From Desulforapulum sp034007745 (GTDB taxonomy: Bacteria; Desulfobacterota; Desulfobacteria; Desulfobacterales; Desulfobacteraceae): a stretch of DNA of 64,000 nucleotides. This document shows positions 26,610 to 35,745 of the stretch, piece after piece. The stretch covers positions 124,001 to 188,000 of the forward strand of contig JAVEQI010000001.1 of assembly GCA_034007745.1 (NCBI GenBank), in the 5' to 3' direction. The notes under the pieces are model-generated. The model saw nothing but the letters and a program-made list of their open reading frames with translations. It searched no databases and was not told the DNA's origin. How positions within the stretch are numbered: position 1 is the first letter of the stretch; every line of letters begins with the position of its first letter. The translations under genes were made by a program, and so were the position numbers.

Positions 26610-26681
26610 ATCGCATCTATTTCGCCCCTGTTTTTTTGCTCTGTTTTTTCAATACCCTGCAACAATTAATTTATTCCACTA

Positions 26682-26708
26682 TTGACAAAAGCAGATCCGG
26701 GTTATAAA
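26682..26708 (+). promoter_or_regulatory. Possible sigma-70-type promoter for the CODH/ACS operon
   Basis: TTGACA at 26682-26687 and TATAAA at 26703-26708 are separated by 15 bases, shorter than ideal. It lies 240 bases upstream of cdhD. Weak evidence. Confidence 0.3.
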
Positions 26709-26949
26709 TCATGATACTATAGAAACCAAAGGTCACCTTGGTTTAACGAGCACAACAACCTTTTTTTGGGGAAGGGAGGAATGACTGTTATCAAATCATC
26801 CATACAACCGGCTGACTCAATTGTCGTTCCATGCCGTCCCACAGGTCCTGGCTTTTTGCCTTTTGTGTTTCCTATGATCTTATCTACATTTGATCATTTT
26901 TTTTATATCCAATCTGCAACCAATAACTATCACTTATAAGGAGGTAAAA

Positions 26950-28233
26950 GTGGGATTTGAAATCACGAAAGAATCCTATGCCGGAGCGATAAAGGGAATA
27001 ACAATCGGTAAGGGAGATACTGCCATTACCGTGGGAGGTCAGACCAGCTATCCCTTTTATCAGTTTGAAGGAAAGATGCCCCACAAGCCCGTTATTGCCA
27101 TGGAGATCTGGGACATGGAACCCGAAGAGTGGCCAGCTTCAATTGTCGCACCCTTTAAGGACGTTTTAAACGACCCTGCAGCCTGGGCAAAAAAATGCGT
27201 GGAGGAGTACGGAGCAGACATCATCGTTCTTCAGCTCAAGAGCATTGATCCAAACGACAAGAATGCAACGCCTGACGAGGCTGCGGCAACGGTAAAAAAA
27301 GTACTGGCTGCCATCGAGGTACCCCTGATTATATGGGGATGCACCTCCCCGGCTAAAGATGAAGAGGTCCTTAAAAAAATTGCAGCTGAGTGTGATGGAG
27401 AAAACCTGATTCTGGGTCCTGTGGAGGAAAAGAACCATAAGGGCATCGGTGCAGCGGCAATGGGCTACAAACACACCATCGTCTCCTCATCCCCCATTGA
27501 CGTAAACCTTGCGAAACAGGTCAACATCCTCCTTGAGAATCTTGGCATGCCCCTTGACAGGGTCCTTGTGGACCCGACCACAGGTGGTCTTGGATACGGC
27601 CTGGAGTACACCTACTCGGTAATGGAGCGCCTAAACATGGCAGCCCTGACCCAGGGGGACGACAAGCTTCAACTGCCCATGATCAACAACCTTGCCAACG
27701 AAATCTGGAAGTGCAAAGAGGCAAAACAACCCGTTGAAGAGGCACCAACACTCGGAGATCCAGAGCGCCGGGGCATCCTCATGGAGGCCGTCGGTGCCGT
27801 AACCTACCTCATGGCAGGCTCCAGCATCCTTATCATGCGTCATCCAGAGTCGATCAAGCTGGTTAAATCCTTTATAGATCTCATCTCGGACGGTGGCTCA
27901 GCCATGAACGTGGCTCCCATTACAAAACGGCTGGATGACGTTGAGATTGACTTTGCAGAACTTGCCCCTGCACCAGATCTCACCATGGAGGAAGAGAAAA
28001 AAGCCGCCCCTGCAAAGGCTGCTGCTGCTCCTAAGAAAGAAGCTGCTGTTCCGGCCGCATCTCCGGCTCCCGCCGCTGCCACAGAAGATCCCATCGAGGC
28101 CGCAGCAAAGAGCCTTGGAATCGACCTTGCCGCTCTCTTGACAAAAAGAGGCTGCACCAAACAAGACATTCAGCATACGGCAGATCAGCACAAAATGACC
28201 GTTGCCCAAGTCATTGAGAAACTAAACGCTTAA
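26950..28233 (+). CDS. cdhD: CODH/ACS corrinoid iron-sulfur protein small subunit (delta)
   Basis: This 427-residue TIM-barrel subunit of the corrinoid protein carries the methyl group from methyl-THF to acetyl-CoA synthase. Recognised by G-G-Q-T-S-Y-P-F-Y-Q-F-E-G, then P-V-I-A-M-E-I-W-D, then V-D-P-T-T-G-G-L-G-Y-G-L-E-Y-T-Y-S-V-M-E-R. The start is GTG at 26950, with AAGGAGG just upstream. From about residue 346 there is an unusual tail: a Lys/Ala/Pro linker to about 378, then a compact helical domain (379-427, A-A-K-S-L-G-I-D-L-A-A-L-L-T-K). Clostridial AcsD proteins (about 320 residues) lack this tail. It is the first gene of the plus-strand CODH/ACS operon. Confidence 0.93.
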   Translation: MGFEITKESYAGAIKGITIGKGDTAITVGGQTSYPFYQFEGKMPHKPVIAMEIWDMEPEEWPASIVAPFKDVLNDPAAWAKKCVEEYGADIIVLQLKSIDPNDKNATPDEAAATVKKVLAAIEVPLIIWGCTSPAKDEEVLKKIAAECDGENLILGPVEEKNHKGIGAAAMGYKHTIVSSSPIDVNLAKQVNILLENLGMPLDRVLVDPTTGGLGYGLEYTYSVMERLNMAALTQGDDKLQLPMINNLANEIWKCKEAKQPVEEAPTLGDPERRGILMEAVGAVTYLMAGSSILIMRHPESIKLVKSFIDLISDGGSAMNVAPITKRLDDVEIDFAELAPAPDLTMEEEKKAAPAKAAAAPKKEAAVPAASPAPAAATEDPIEAAAKSLGIDLAALLTKRGCTKQDIQHTADQHKMTVAQVIEKLNA

Positions 28234-28254
28234 TTTCAGGGGAGAATAATCACA

Positions 28255-28647
28255 ATGGCAATAGATCTTTTTGCAAACGAACCTAAGGCACCCAAGGATC
28301 TTTTTGGAGCAGAGCCTGCCGTGGATCCAGCTGCTGAGGCAAAGGCTGCGGCAGATGCCGAGGCTGAAAAGGCTGCAAAGGCAAAGGCAGCAGCAGATGC
28401 CGCTGCAAAGGCTGAGGCTGAGATAAAAGCCAAGGCAAAAGCCGAAGCAGATGCCATAGATAAGTTAGAGGCAGAAGAGCAGGCTTTAAGGGACAAAAGA
28501 GCCCAGGAAAGGGCTGAGAATGCGGCAAAACGAGCAACTGAACCAAAGAAAAAACAGGTCTCCATGACAGCGGCCAGTGTACAGCTGTCAGAACTTGACA
28601 AGATACTTGAAAGCCTGAATAGGACACACAGAAGGCATACTGCCTAG
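28255..28647 (+). CDS. Ala/Lys/Glu-rich small protein in the CODH/ACS operon
   Basis: I do not recognise this 130-residue protein. Residues about 20-100 are almost entirely Ala, Lys, Glu and Asp with Ala-Lys-Ala repeats, predicting a long charged helix or coiled coil. The N-terminus (M-A-I-D-L-F-A-N-E-P, repeated as K-D-L-F-G-A-E-P at 14-21) and the C-terminus (S-V-Q-L-S-E-L-D-K-I-L-E-S-L) look like short binding segments. There is no Cys or signal peptide. A strong ribosome site (GGGGAG) precedes it, 21 bases after cdhD, and cooS follows 66 bases later, so it is expressed with CODH/ACS. A scaffold or assembly role is a guess. Confidence 0.75.
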   Translation: MAIDLFANEPKAPKDLFGAEPAVDPAAEAKAAADAEAEKAAKAKAAADAAAKAEAEIKAKAKAEADAIDKLEAEEQALRDKRAQERAENAAKRATEPKKKQVSMTAASVQLSELDKILESLNRTHRRHTA

Positions 28648-28713
28648 GTTCATTAAAACGGCTGTCATATTTTATGTACATGGAATTACACACAATAGGA
28701 GGAGGAACCTCTA

Positions 28714-30750
28714 ATGGCAGAAGCAAAGAAAGCAACGGTTGCCAAGAAAGAAAAGGCAACCAAACTCGCAAATCCCATGGAAGCAACCATTGACGTAGCA
28801 TCCCAGCAGTTGATTGCCCGGGCCCAGGAACTTGGCATAGACACCATCTTTGACAGAGCTGTTACCATGAAGGCCTGTAACATCGGTACCCAGGGAATTT
28901 GCTGCAAAAATTGTTCAATGGGTCCCTGCAGGCTGCCCCTTCCCAAGGCTGGCATTGAAGGCAAAGACACGCGAAAGGGCCTTTGCGGTGCAACACCCAA
29001 TACAATTGCGGCACGTAACTTCATCAGAATGATTGCAGGCGGTGCAGCCGCCCACTCAGACCACGGCAGGGGCGTTGCTGAAGTTTTCCTTGCCGCAGCC
29101 CGCCAGGAAACCGATGCCTACAAGATCAAAGATACGGTAAAACTCATGGCCCTTGCCCCCACCCTTGGCGTGGCAACCACCGTTGAAGTTGACGGTGAGA
29201 CAAAGGACAGGGATATTTATGAAATTGCCGTTGAAGTTGGCGAGATAGCCCTTGCGGAGTGGGGAAAACCTGAGGGAGAGCTTCTCAACCTAAAACGGGC
29301 CCCAAAACCACTCTATGAAAAATGGAAAAAACTGGGTGTTCTTCCCAGAAACATTGACCGCGAGATCGTCGAAATCATGCACCGGACCCACATGGGTGTT
29401 GACCAGGACTACAAGAACCTCATGAAACAGGGAACCCGTGCAGCCCTTGCAGACGGATGGGGCGGCTCAATGCTCGCAACCGATCTCCAGGACGTTCTGT
29501 TCGGAACCCCCTTCCCCCTCCAGAGCGAGGCAAACCTCGGTATCATGAAGGAGGATCATGTCAACATCATCGTCCACGGTCATGAGCCCATTCTTTCCGA
29601 AATTATCGTTGCCGTTGCCCAGAGCCAGGAGATGATCGACTATGCCAAGAGCAAGGGCGCCAAGGGCATCCAGCTTGGAGGCATCTGCTGCACGGCCAAT
29701 GAGCTTCTCCAGCGCCACGGCATTCCAACTGCGGCCACCTTCCTCCAGCAGGAACTCGCCATCATCACTGGTGCCTGTGATGCCATGGTTGTTGATATCC
29801 AGTGCATCATGGAAAACATCGCCAACGTAGCAGAATGTTTCCATACAAAGATCATCACCACCCACCCCATCGCAAGAATGGAGGAGAAGAGCGTTCTCCA
29901 CATCGAGTTTGACGAGCACCATGCCCTTGAAGATGCAACACGCATCGTTAAAATCGCCATAGACAACTTTGAAAACCGCAACCGTGAAGTGATGATACCC
30001 CAGCAGAAAGCAACCCAGATTGCAGGATTCGGAGTTGAATCCATTCAATACCATCTGGGCGGAACCTTCAGGGGTACCTACTACACCTTGAACGACAACA
30101 TAATCAACGGCCGCATCCGCGGTATAGCAGGCGTCGTAGGCTGCAACAATGCAAGAACCAAGCACAATGACGGTCATGTAAGGGTTGTTAAGGAGCTGAT
30201 CAAAAACGACGTGATCGTTCTCACCACCGGCTGTAATGCAATAGCCTGCGCCATGGCGGGTCTCCTGACCCCAGAAGCTGCCGCTGTCCATTGCGGACCG
30301 GGGCTTGCCGAGGTGTGTGAGGTTGTGGGTATTCCGCCGGTCCTTCACCTAGGATCCTGCGTTGACAACTCAAGAATTCTGCTTGCCGCAACAGAAGTTG
30401 TAAAGGCAGGCGGCCTTGGCCACGATATCTGTGATCTTCCGGTTGCAGGCAGCGCCCCTGAGTGGATGAGCGAAAAGGCGATTTCCATTGGTCACTATTT
30501 TGTGGCATCCGGCGTTTACACCGTATTCGGAGTAACCCTGCCCACATCCGGAGCACCTGTGTTCCACGACTACCTGACCAAGGGATTTGAAGGCATTACA
30601 GGCGGAATGTGGGACCTTGAGATTGATCCCATCAAGCACGCCCATAAGATGATTGCCCACATTGACAAGAAACGTAAGGAACTTGGCATTGACAAGGCAA
30701 GGGAAAGGGTCCTCATGGATATGGCTGATCGCCAGGCCCTGGAGGCGTAA
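28714..30750 (+). CDS. cooS: Carbon monoxide dehydrogenase catalytic subunit
   Basis: This 678-residue Ni-Fe-S enzyme (AcsA/CooS) reduces CO2 to CO for acetyl-CoA synthesis, or the reverse. The N-terminus carries the D- and B-cluster ligands (C55, C63, C64, C67, C72 in G-I-C-C-K-N-C-S-M-G-P-C-R-L, plus C91). C-cluster segments are visible: V-H-G-H-E-P, G-I-C-C-T-A-N-E, V-G-C-N-N-A-R-T, T-G-C-N-A-I-A-C-A and L-G-S-C-V-D-N-S-R. Residues 1-25 form a Lys/Ala-rich N-terminal extension. The start ATG has GGAGGAGG. acsB follows after 69 bases. Confidence 0.97.
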   Translation: MAEAKKATVAKKEKATKLANPMEATIDVASQQLIARAQELGIDTIFDRAVTMKACNIGTQGICCKNCSMGPCRLPLPKAGIEGKDTRKGLCGATPNTIAARNFIRMIAGGAAAHSDHGRGVAEVFLAAARQETDAYKIKDTVKLMALAPTLGVATTVEVDGETKDRDIYEIAVEVGEIALAEWGKPEGELLNLKRAPKPLYEKWKKLGVLPRNIDREIVEIMHRTHMGVDQDYKNLMKQGTRAALADGWGGSMLATDLQDVLFGTPFPLQSEANLGIMKEDHVNIIVHGHEPILSEIIVAVAQSQEMIDYAKSKGAKGIQLGGICCTANELLQRHGIPTAATFLQQELAIITGACDAMVVDIQCIMENIANVAECFHTKIITTHPIARMEEKSVLHIEFDEHHALEDATRIVKIAIDNFENRNREVMIPQQKATQIAGFGVESIQYHLGGTFRGTYYTLNDNIINGRIRGIAGVVGCNNARTKHNDGHVRVVKELIKNDVIVLTTGCNAIACAMAGLLTPEAAAVHCGPGLAEVCEVVGIPPVLHLGSCVDNSRILLAATEVVKAGGLGHDICDLPVAGSAPEWMSEKAISIGHYFVASGVYTVFGVTLPTSGAPVFHDYLTKGFEGITGGMWDLEIDPIKHAHKMIAHIDKKRKELGIDKARERVLMDMADRQALEA

Positions 30751-30819
30751 CCTCAAAAAGGTCATAAAGATAAAGCTTAATATAAATATAATGATAAATC
30801 CTCAAAGAAGGAGGAACGA

Positions 30820-33033
30820 ATGTCAAAATTAATAGCATTTGCAGCTATTCAGGGTGGATATAAAGTAGTGTCAGAGGTTGAAGGCCTCTATAATAAAGCC
30901 CTTGCCACCTTTAGTGCAGATACAAAAGTTGAATTCCCCAACACGGCCTATTACCTTCCTGTCATCTACTCCCTGACTGGAATGAAGGTCGAAACTCTGG
31001 AAGATATCAAAAAACCCCTTGCCTTTGCAAGGGGCCTTCTCCCCCCCCATGTAAAGGGCACGAACCACCTTCCCTACCTTGGACCACTCCTTGACGCTGG
31101 AATGGCCGGCATCATCGCCTACGAGATCAAAGAGGCATTAAGGATCGTGAATGAGCCTGATTTCTACGTACCCCAGGAAGATCCAGATATCGAGGCCGGT
31201 AAGCTCTGGACAGGCCCTGCGGATGATACAATCCTCAGGAAAAGGGGCGTTGAATTTGTTGACGGCTCTGCACCTGGATTTGCAGCCATTGTAGGAGCGG
31301 CTCCAACTTCTCAAATTGCAAAGATGATTGTGGAAGATTACCAGAAAAAGAGTCTCTACATCTTCTGCGCCGCCAACCACAATGGTAAAACCGTGATTGA
31401 GCAGCTGATTGAAGAAGGTGTTCAGATAGGGTGGAATACCCGAATCGTGCCCTTTGGACCGGACATCTCTTCCGCCGTATTTGCCCTTGGTTTTGCTAAC
31501 AGGGCGGCCATGGCCTTTGGCGGGGTTCAGCCTGGAGATTACAGAAAGATCCTCATGTACAACAAGGAGAGAATCTTTGCCTTTGTAAACGCCCTTGGTG
31601 ACATTGGAACTGAATGGGGTGTTGCTGCGGCCGGCTGCGTAAACTGGGGTTTCCCCACCATCGCTGACACGGATATTCCTCAAATCCTTCCCACGGGTAT
31701 CTGCACCTACGAGCATGTGGTTACAAACGTACCCCATGACGAGATCTGCCAGAAATCCATTGAGGTAAGGGGTCTCAAGGTAACGGTATCTGAGATAGAT
31801 ATCCCCCTGGCCTTTGGTCCGGCCTTTGAGGGAGAAAGGGTTCGTGGAGCCGATCTCCACGCCCAGTGCGGCGGTGGAAAGACCCAGTGTACCGAGCTTG
31901 TCAAGATGGCCCAGATGAACGAGATAGAAGATGGAAAGGTAATTCTTGTGGGACCGGACGTAACAGACCTCAAGGTCGGAGACACCTTCCCCCTTGGAAT
32001 CTTTGTCCAGATCGCAGGTCGGGAATTCCAGGAAGATTTCGAACCGATCATGGAGCGCCAGATCCATCACCTGGTAAACTACATCCAGGGTATCATGCAT
32101 ATAGGCCAGAGGGATATCTCCTGGATTCGTGTATCCAAGGCAGCCATGGAAAAGGGATTTAGCCTCAAGGATATAGGTGTGGTTCTCCATGCCAAGTTCC
32201 ACCAGGATTTCACCAAGATCCTGGACAAGGTCCAGGTCACCCTCTATACAAAGGCAGAGGATGTTAAGAAACTTACGGAAACGGCCAGGGCCGAGTACCA
32301 GACCCGTGATTCCAGGGTAGACAACATGAAGGACGAGGATGTAGAGATCTACTACTCCTGCTCCCTGTGCCAGAGTTTTGCCCCAAACCATGTATGCTCT
32401 GTGAGCCCTGAGAGAACAGGGCTATGCGGTGCCTACAACTGGATGGACTGTAAGGCCGCCTTTGAGATCAACCCCACAGGCCCCAACCAGCCCATTGAAA
32501 AGGGCGAATGCATTGATCCAGTACTTGGTCAGTGGAAGGGCGTCAACGACTTTGTCTACAAGGCTTCAAGGGGTGCTGTTACCCATTACAACTTTTATTC
32601 CCTAGTTCATGACCCCATGACAACCTGCGGGTGCTGCGAGTGTATCGCTGCAATGCTTCCATCGTGCAACGGGGTAATGACCGTTGGCCGTGAGTATCCC
32701 GGAGAAACCCCCTGCGGCATGAAGTTCACCACCCTTGCCGGTGTCATGGGCGGTGGTGCTTCTTCCCCCGGATTTGTGGGCCATTCCAAGCACAACATCA
32801 CCCAGGGCAAGTTCATCCTGGGCGACGGCGGGCTCTTAAGAATGGTCTGGATGCCCAAGGCGCTCAAGGAAGAACTGAAAGATCGTATAGAAAAAAGAGG
32901 GGCTGAAATGGGTTGTCCCGACCTCTACGACATGATCGCCGATGAGACTGTGGGCATAACTGAAGAGGAGATTCTTCCATTTCTCCAGGAAAAAGGGCAT
33001 CCAGCTCTTACCATGGAATCTCTCATTGGATAG
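30820..33033 (+). CDS. acsB: CO-methylating acetyl-CoA synthase (beta subunit)
   Basis: This 737-residue enzyme condenses CO, a methyl group from the corrinoid protein, and CoA to acetyl-CoA. The A-cluster ligands are all present: C514, C517, C526 and C536 for the [4Fe-4S] cube and C603-Gly-C605 for the nickel site. The spacing equals that of the Moorella enzyme (offset of eight, from memory). Full bacterial length, with the N-terminal CODH-contact domain retained, unlike the short archaeal CdhC. The ATG at 30820 has AAGGAGG. Downstream at 33065-33110 a long hairpin (ATGACAGGCCC / GGGCCTGTCAT) without a U-run separates it from cdhE and may tune expression or protect the mRNA. Confidence 0.97.
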   Translation: MSKLIAFAAIQGGYKVVSEVEGLYNKALATFSADTKVEFPNTAYYLPVIYSLTGMKVETLEDIKKPLAFARGLLPPHVKGTNHLPYLGPLLDAGMAGIIAYEIKEALRIVNEPDFYVPQEDPDIEAGKLWTGPADDTILRKRGVEFVDGSAPGFAAIVGAAPTSQIAKMIVEDYQKKSLYIFCAANHNGKTVIEQLIEEGVQIGWNTRIVPFGPDISSAVFALGFANRAAMAFGGVQPGDYRKILMYNKERIFAFVNALGDIGTEWGVAAAGCVNWGFPTIADTDIPQILPTGICTYEHVVTNVPHDEICQKSIEVRGLKVTVSEIDIPLAFGPAFEGERVRGADLHAQCGGGKTQCTELVKMAQMNEIEDGKVILVGPDVTDLKVGDTFPLGIFVQIAGREFQEDFEPIMERQIHHLVNYIQGIMHIGQRDISWIRVSKAAMEKGFSLKDIGVVLHAKFHQDFTKILDKVQVTLYTKAEDVKKLTETARAEYQTRDSRVDNMKDEDVEIYYSCSLCQSFAPNHVCSVSPERTGLCGAYNWMDCKAAFEINPTGPNQPIEKGECIDPVLGQWKGVNDFVYKASRGAVTHYNFYSLVHDPMTTCGCCECIAAMLPSCNGVMTVGREYPGETPCGMKFTTLAGVMGGGASSPGFVGHSKHNITQGKFILGDGGLLRMVWMPKALKEELKDRIEKRGAEMGCPDLYDMIADETVGITEEEILPFLQEKGHPALTMESLIG

Positions 33034-33064
33034 TTGACGGATAATATAAACTATTAGAAAAAAA

Positions 33065-33110
33065 ATGACAGGCCCAGGCAGCACCAGAACCATTGCCAGG
33101 GGCCTGTCAT
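33065..33110 (+). promoter_or_regulatory. Intercistronic hairpin between acsB and cdhE
   Basis: ATGACAGGCCC pairs with GGGCCTGTCAT, with an inner GGCA / TGCC extension. No T-run follows, so it is more likely an mRNA-processing or stability element than a terminator. Confidence 0.55.
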
Positions 33111-33136
33111 CTTAAACAAACATACGAGGTGAAAAA

Positions 33137-34480
33137 ATGGCGTTAACCGGTATACAGATTTTCAAACTCCTTCCCAAAACCAACTGCAAGGAGTGCGGCG
33201 TGCCAACCTGCCTTGCCTTTGCCATGAACCTGGCATCGGGCAAAGCAGAGCTTGATTCATGCCCCTATGTATCTGACGAAGCACGGGAGAAACTTGCCGA
33301 AGCATCGGCCCCCCCCATTCGTCCCGTGGTCGTTGGCAGGGGTGTAAGAAAATGCACTACAGGCGGTGAGACAGTTCTCCATCGCCATGAAAAGACCTTT
33401 TTCAACCCCACCCTTCTTGCTGGCACGGTGAAAAGCGATACAGATGCCGCTACCCTTGAGAAAAATCTTAAAATCTTCAATGCCTTCCAGTACGAGCGGG
33501 TGGGCTTCAACCTGAGACCGGAACTTATCGCCCTCAAGGATACTGGTGCTGGCAAAGATGCCTTTGCGGCCTGCGCCAAGACTATAGCAGAGACATCTGA
33601 ATTCAACCTCATCCTGATGACCGAAGATGTGGATGTGATGGCCGCAGGTGTGGAAGCGGCAGGCTTCAAGCGCCCCCTTCTCTATGGGGCAACCGAGTCC
33701 AATCTTGATGCCATGGGTACCCTTGCCAAGGAAAACAACCTTCCCCTGGCCGTCAAGGCAGATTCGGTGGATGCTCTTATGCCGTTGACGGCAAAGCTAA
33801 CGGCAATGGGGCTCAAAGACCTTGTGATTGATTCCGGCGCCAGAGAGATAAAGCAGGCCCTGGAAGATCAGGTGGGCATAAGGCGTGCGGCCCTCAAGGC
33901 TGGAAACAAGGCCCTTGGGTTCCCCACCATCACCTTCCCCAGTGAAATGGCTTCAAACCTTGATATGGAAACCCTCATCGCAAGCATGTTTGTAGCTAAA
34001 TACGGCGGAATCGTGGTTTTGTCAGACTTTTCTGCTGAATCTTTGTTTCCGCTCCTGCTTGAGCGTCTCAACATTTTTACCGATCCCCAGAGACCCATGA
34101 CTGTAGTTGAAGGAATCTATCCAATTGGTAACCCAGATGAGAACTCACCCGTGATTGTCACCACCAACTTTGCCCTGACCTACTTTATCGTATCCGGTGA
34201 AGTCGAGGCAAGCAGGGTTCCCACATGGCTTCTCATCAAGGATTCCGAAGGACTTTCAGTTCTCACGGCCTGGGCCGCTGGAAAATTCGGCGGAGATGAT
34301 GTGGGGCTTTTCATCAAAAAATCCGGTATTATGGACAAGGTAAAACATACTGAGGTTATCATCCCCGGTTATGCCGCAGCCATTGCAGGCGATGTTGAAG
34401 AGGAACTCCCGGGCTGGACCATCACCGTAGGACCCAGGGAAGCAGCCCATCTTCCTGCTTTTCTTAAAACAAAAATATAA
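33137..34480 (+). CDS. cdhE: CODH/ACS corrinoid iron-sulfur protein large subunit (gamma)
   Basis: This 447-residue subunit (AcsC/CdhE) binds the corrinoid cofactor and a [4Fe-4S] cluster used for reductive reactivation. The N-terminal cluster motif is C-K-E-C-G-V-P-T-C with the fourth ligand further on (C17, C20, C25, C42). A TIM-barrel domain and a C-terminal corrinoid-binding domain (P-T-W-L-L-I-K-D-S-E-G-L-S-V-L-T-A-W-A-A-G-K-F) follow. Length equals that of Moorella AcsC. A 189-base gap with two small hairpins separates it from acsE. Confidence 0.95.
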   Translation: MALTGIQIFKLLPKTNCKECGVPTCLAFAMNLASGKAELDSCPYVSDEAREKLAEASAPPIRPVVVGRGVRKCTTGGETVLHRHEKTFFNPTLLAGTVKSDTDAATLEKNLKIFNAFQYERVGFNLRPELIALKDTGAGKDAFAACAKTIAETSEFNLILMTEDVDVMAAGVEAAGFKRPLLYGATESNLDAMGTLAKENNLPLAVKADSVDALMPLTAKLTAMGLKDLVIDSGAREIKQALEDQVGIRRAALKAGNKALGFPTITFPSEMASNLDMETLIASMFVAKYGGIVVLSDFSAESLFPLLLERLNIFTDPQRPMTVVEGIYPIGNPDENSPVIVTTNFALTYFIVSGEVEASRVPTWLLIKDSEGLSVLTAWAAGKFGGDDVGLFIKKSGIMDKVKHTEVIIPGYAAAIAGDVEEELPGWTITVGPREAAHLPAFLKTKI

Positions 34481-34669
34481 CCGGCATGACCCTGCAAGGT
34501 CTTATTGTCCGGCCATAAACAGATTGGGATCTCCCCCTAAAAAGAACATCCTGAAGGGGAGTTTCCCTAGTAATTAGGAATCAAGCAATCCCAACGGGGC
34601 GGACATCTCGCCCCCGGGGTTATAGTTCATCCTAGGATGAACCCAATTTTTAATGTAAAGGGAGATGAA

Positions 34670-35575
34670 ATGATACTTTTTGGAGAAAGCTTGAACGTTA
34701 TTTCCAATGTGATTGGAAAAGAATTTAAGCAAGCAGATCCTGCCAAAAGAAATCCTGAGCCTATCCAGAAAGAGGTTCTTATGCAGAAAGAGAAAGGCAT
34801 GGATTACATCGATATCAACCTGGGACCTGCCAAGAAATTCGGTACAGAGCTCATGCCATGGGTGGTCAATGTGGTTCAGGAGGCTGTTCCGGGAATGCCT
34901 CTGCTTCTTGACTCTTCGAACATAGATGCAATTGAGGCGGGCCTCAAGGTTGCAAAACCTGCTGACAAGCCCCATATTGTGAACTCCATCATGGCAAGGG
35001 CTGAACGGTATGAATCAATGGTTCCCATGACAAAGAAGTATGATGCCGATTTTGTCGCCCTCATGTGGGGACCAGAAGGTCTTCCACGGGACGAGAACGA
35101 GCGTGCTGCACTTGCCGTAGAGCTTCTCTACTATGCCAACGAGGCAGGCATTCCCAACGAAAAAATCTGGGTGGACGGCATTGTAACCCCGGTCAACATC
35201 CAGCAGCCCCAGGCCATAAGTCTGATGCTGTTCCAGGAGATGCTCCAGGACATAGCCCCCGGTGCTATGAGCACCTGCGGTCTTTCCAACATCTCCAACG
35301 GTCCCCCGAATCACCTTCGGCCGATCCTGAACCAAACTTACATGGTTATGCTTCAAAAATACGGAATGGCATCTGTGATCTCAGATCCCCTTGACACCCA
35401 GCTCACAGCAATTGCAAAGGGCAAACGCCCGGACATCGTAGAGCTTATCTACGCCATTCAGGACGGAAACCAGCCGGATATGGCATCACTTTCCGACGAG
35501 TTAAAGGGCTATGCCAAAACGGTTAATGTAATCCTTGGCAATACCCTGTACTCAGATTCATGGCTTGAGCTATAG
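34670..35575 (+). CDS. acsE: Methyl-THF:corrinoid iron-sulfur protein methyltransferase
   Basis: This protein of about 301 residues has a pterin-binding TIM barrel and moves the methyl group from methyl-THF to CdhDE. It matches AcsE: G-E-S-L-N-V-I, Y-I-D-I-N-L-G-P-A, L-L-D-S-S-N and C-G-L-S-N-I-S-N-G-P-P. The ATG at 34670 (M-I-L-F-G-E-S) has GGGAGATGAA; the in-frame ATG at 34637 would add 11 residues without support. The upstream gap from 34481 contains hairpins CTCCCC / GGGGAG and GGGGCG / CGCCCC. A terminator follows, closing the core operon. Confidence 0.94.
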   Translation: MILFGESLNVISNVIGKEFKQADPAKRNPEPIQKEVLMQKEKGMDYIDINLGPAKKFGTELMPWVVNVVQEAVPGMPLLLDSSNIDAIEAGLKVAKPADKPHIVNSIMARAERYESMVPMTKKYDADFVALMWGPEGLPRDENERAALAVELLYYANEAGIPNEKIWVDGIVTPVNIQQPQAISLMLFQEMLQDIAPGAMSTCGLSNISNGPPNHLRPILNQTYMVMLQKYGMASVISDPLDTQLTAIAKGKRPDIVELIYAIQDGNQPDMASLSDELKGYAKTVNVILGNTLYSDSWLEL

Positions 35576-35598
35576 ATAAAAAAATTCACCCGAGTTAC

Positions 35599-35637
35599 AA
35601 CCCCTTTTCGGCCATGGCCCTAAAGGGGTTTTTTTTT
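35599..35637 (+). terminator. Terminator after acsE
   Basis: AACCCCTTT pairs with AAAGGGGTT, followed by a run of T. Confidence 0.92.
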
Positions 35638-35745
35638 GGATAATGGAAAATGACAATTGGGGATTTTATTTGCAATTGGTCGCTTTATGAATATATTAGA
35701 AGTTAATTCCAATTGATAATTTTTTAATCTTAATGGGGACGCAAC

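Larger units (their letters stand above)
26382..26949. other. Divergent control region between fhs-folD and CODH/ACS operons
   Basis: These 568 bases hold no gene but should contain both promoters. Features: a small hairpin GGGCTC / GAGCCC in the fhs leader (about 26405-26426), the perfect 37-base inverted repeat at 26573-26609, a promoter-like TTGACA at 26682, a short dyad AACCAAAGG / CCTTGGTT near 26726-26745, and a pyrimidine-rich leader before the cdhD ribosome site AAGGAGG. I do not recognise a known riboswitch. Confidence 0.6.

Noticed and set aside
29467..30348. 293-codon open frame antisense to cooS
   Set aside because: Mirror of cooS codon use; no ribosome site or family match.
31138..32391. 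417-codon open frame antisense to acsB
   Set aside because: It lies entirely inside a well-supported enzyme gene, has no recognisable domain and reflects codon bias of the sense strand.
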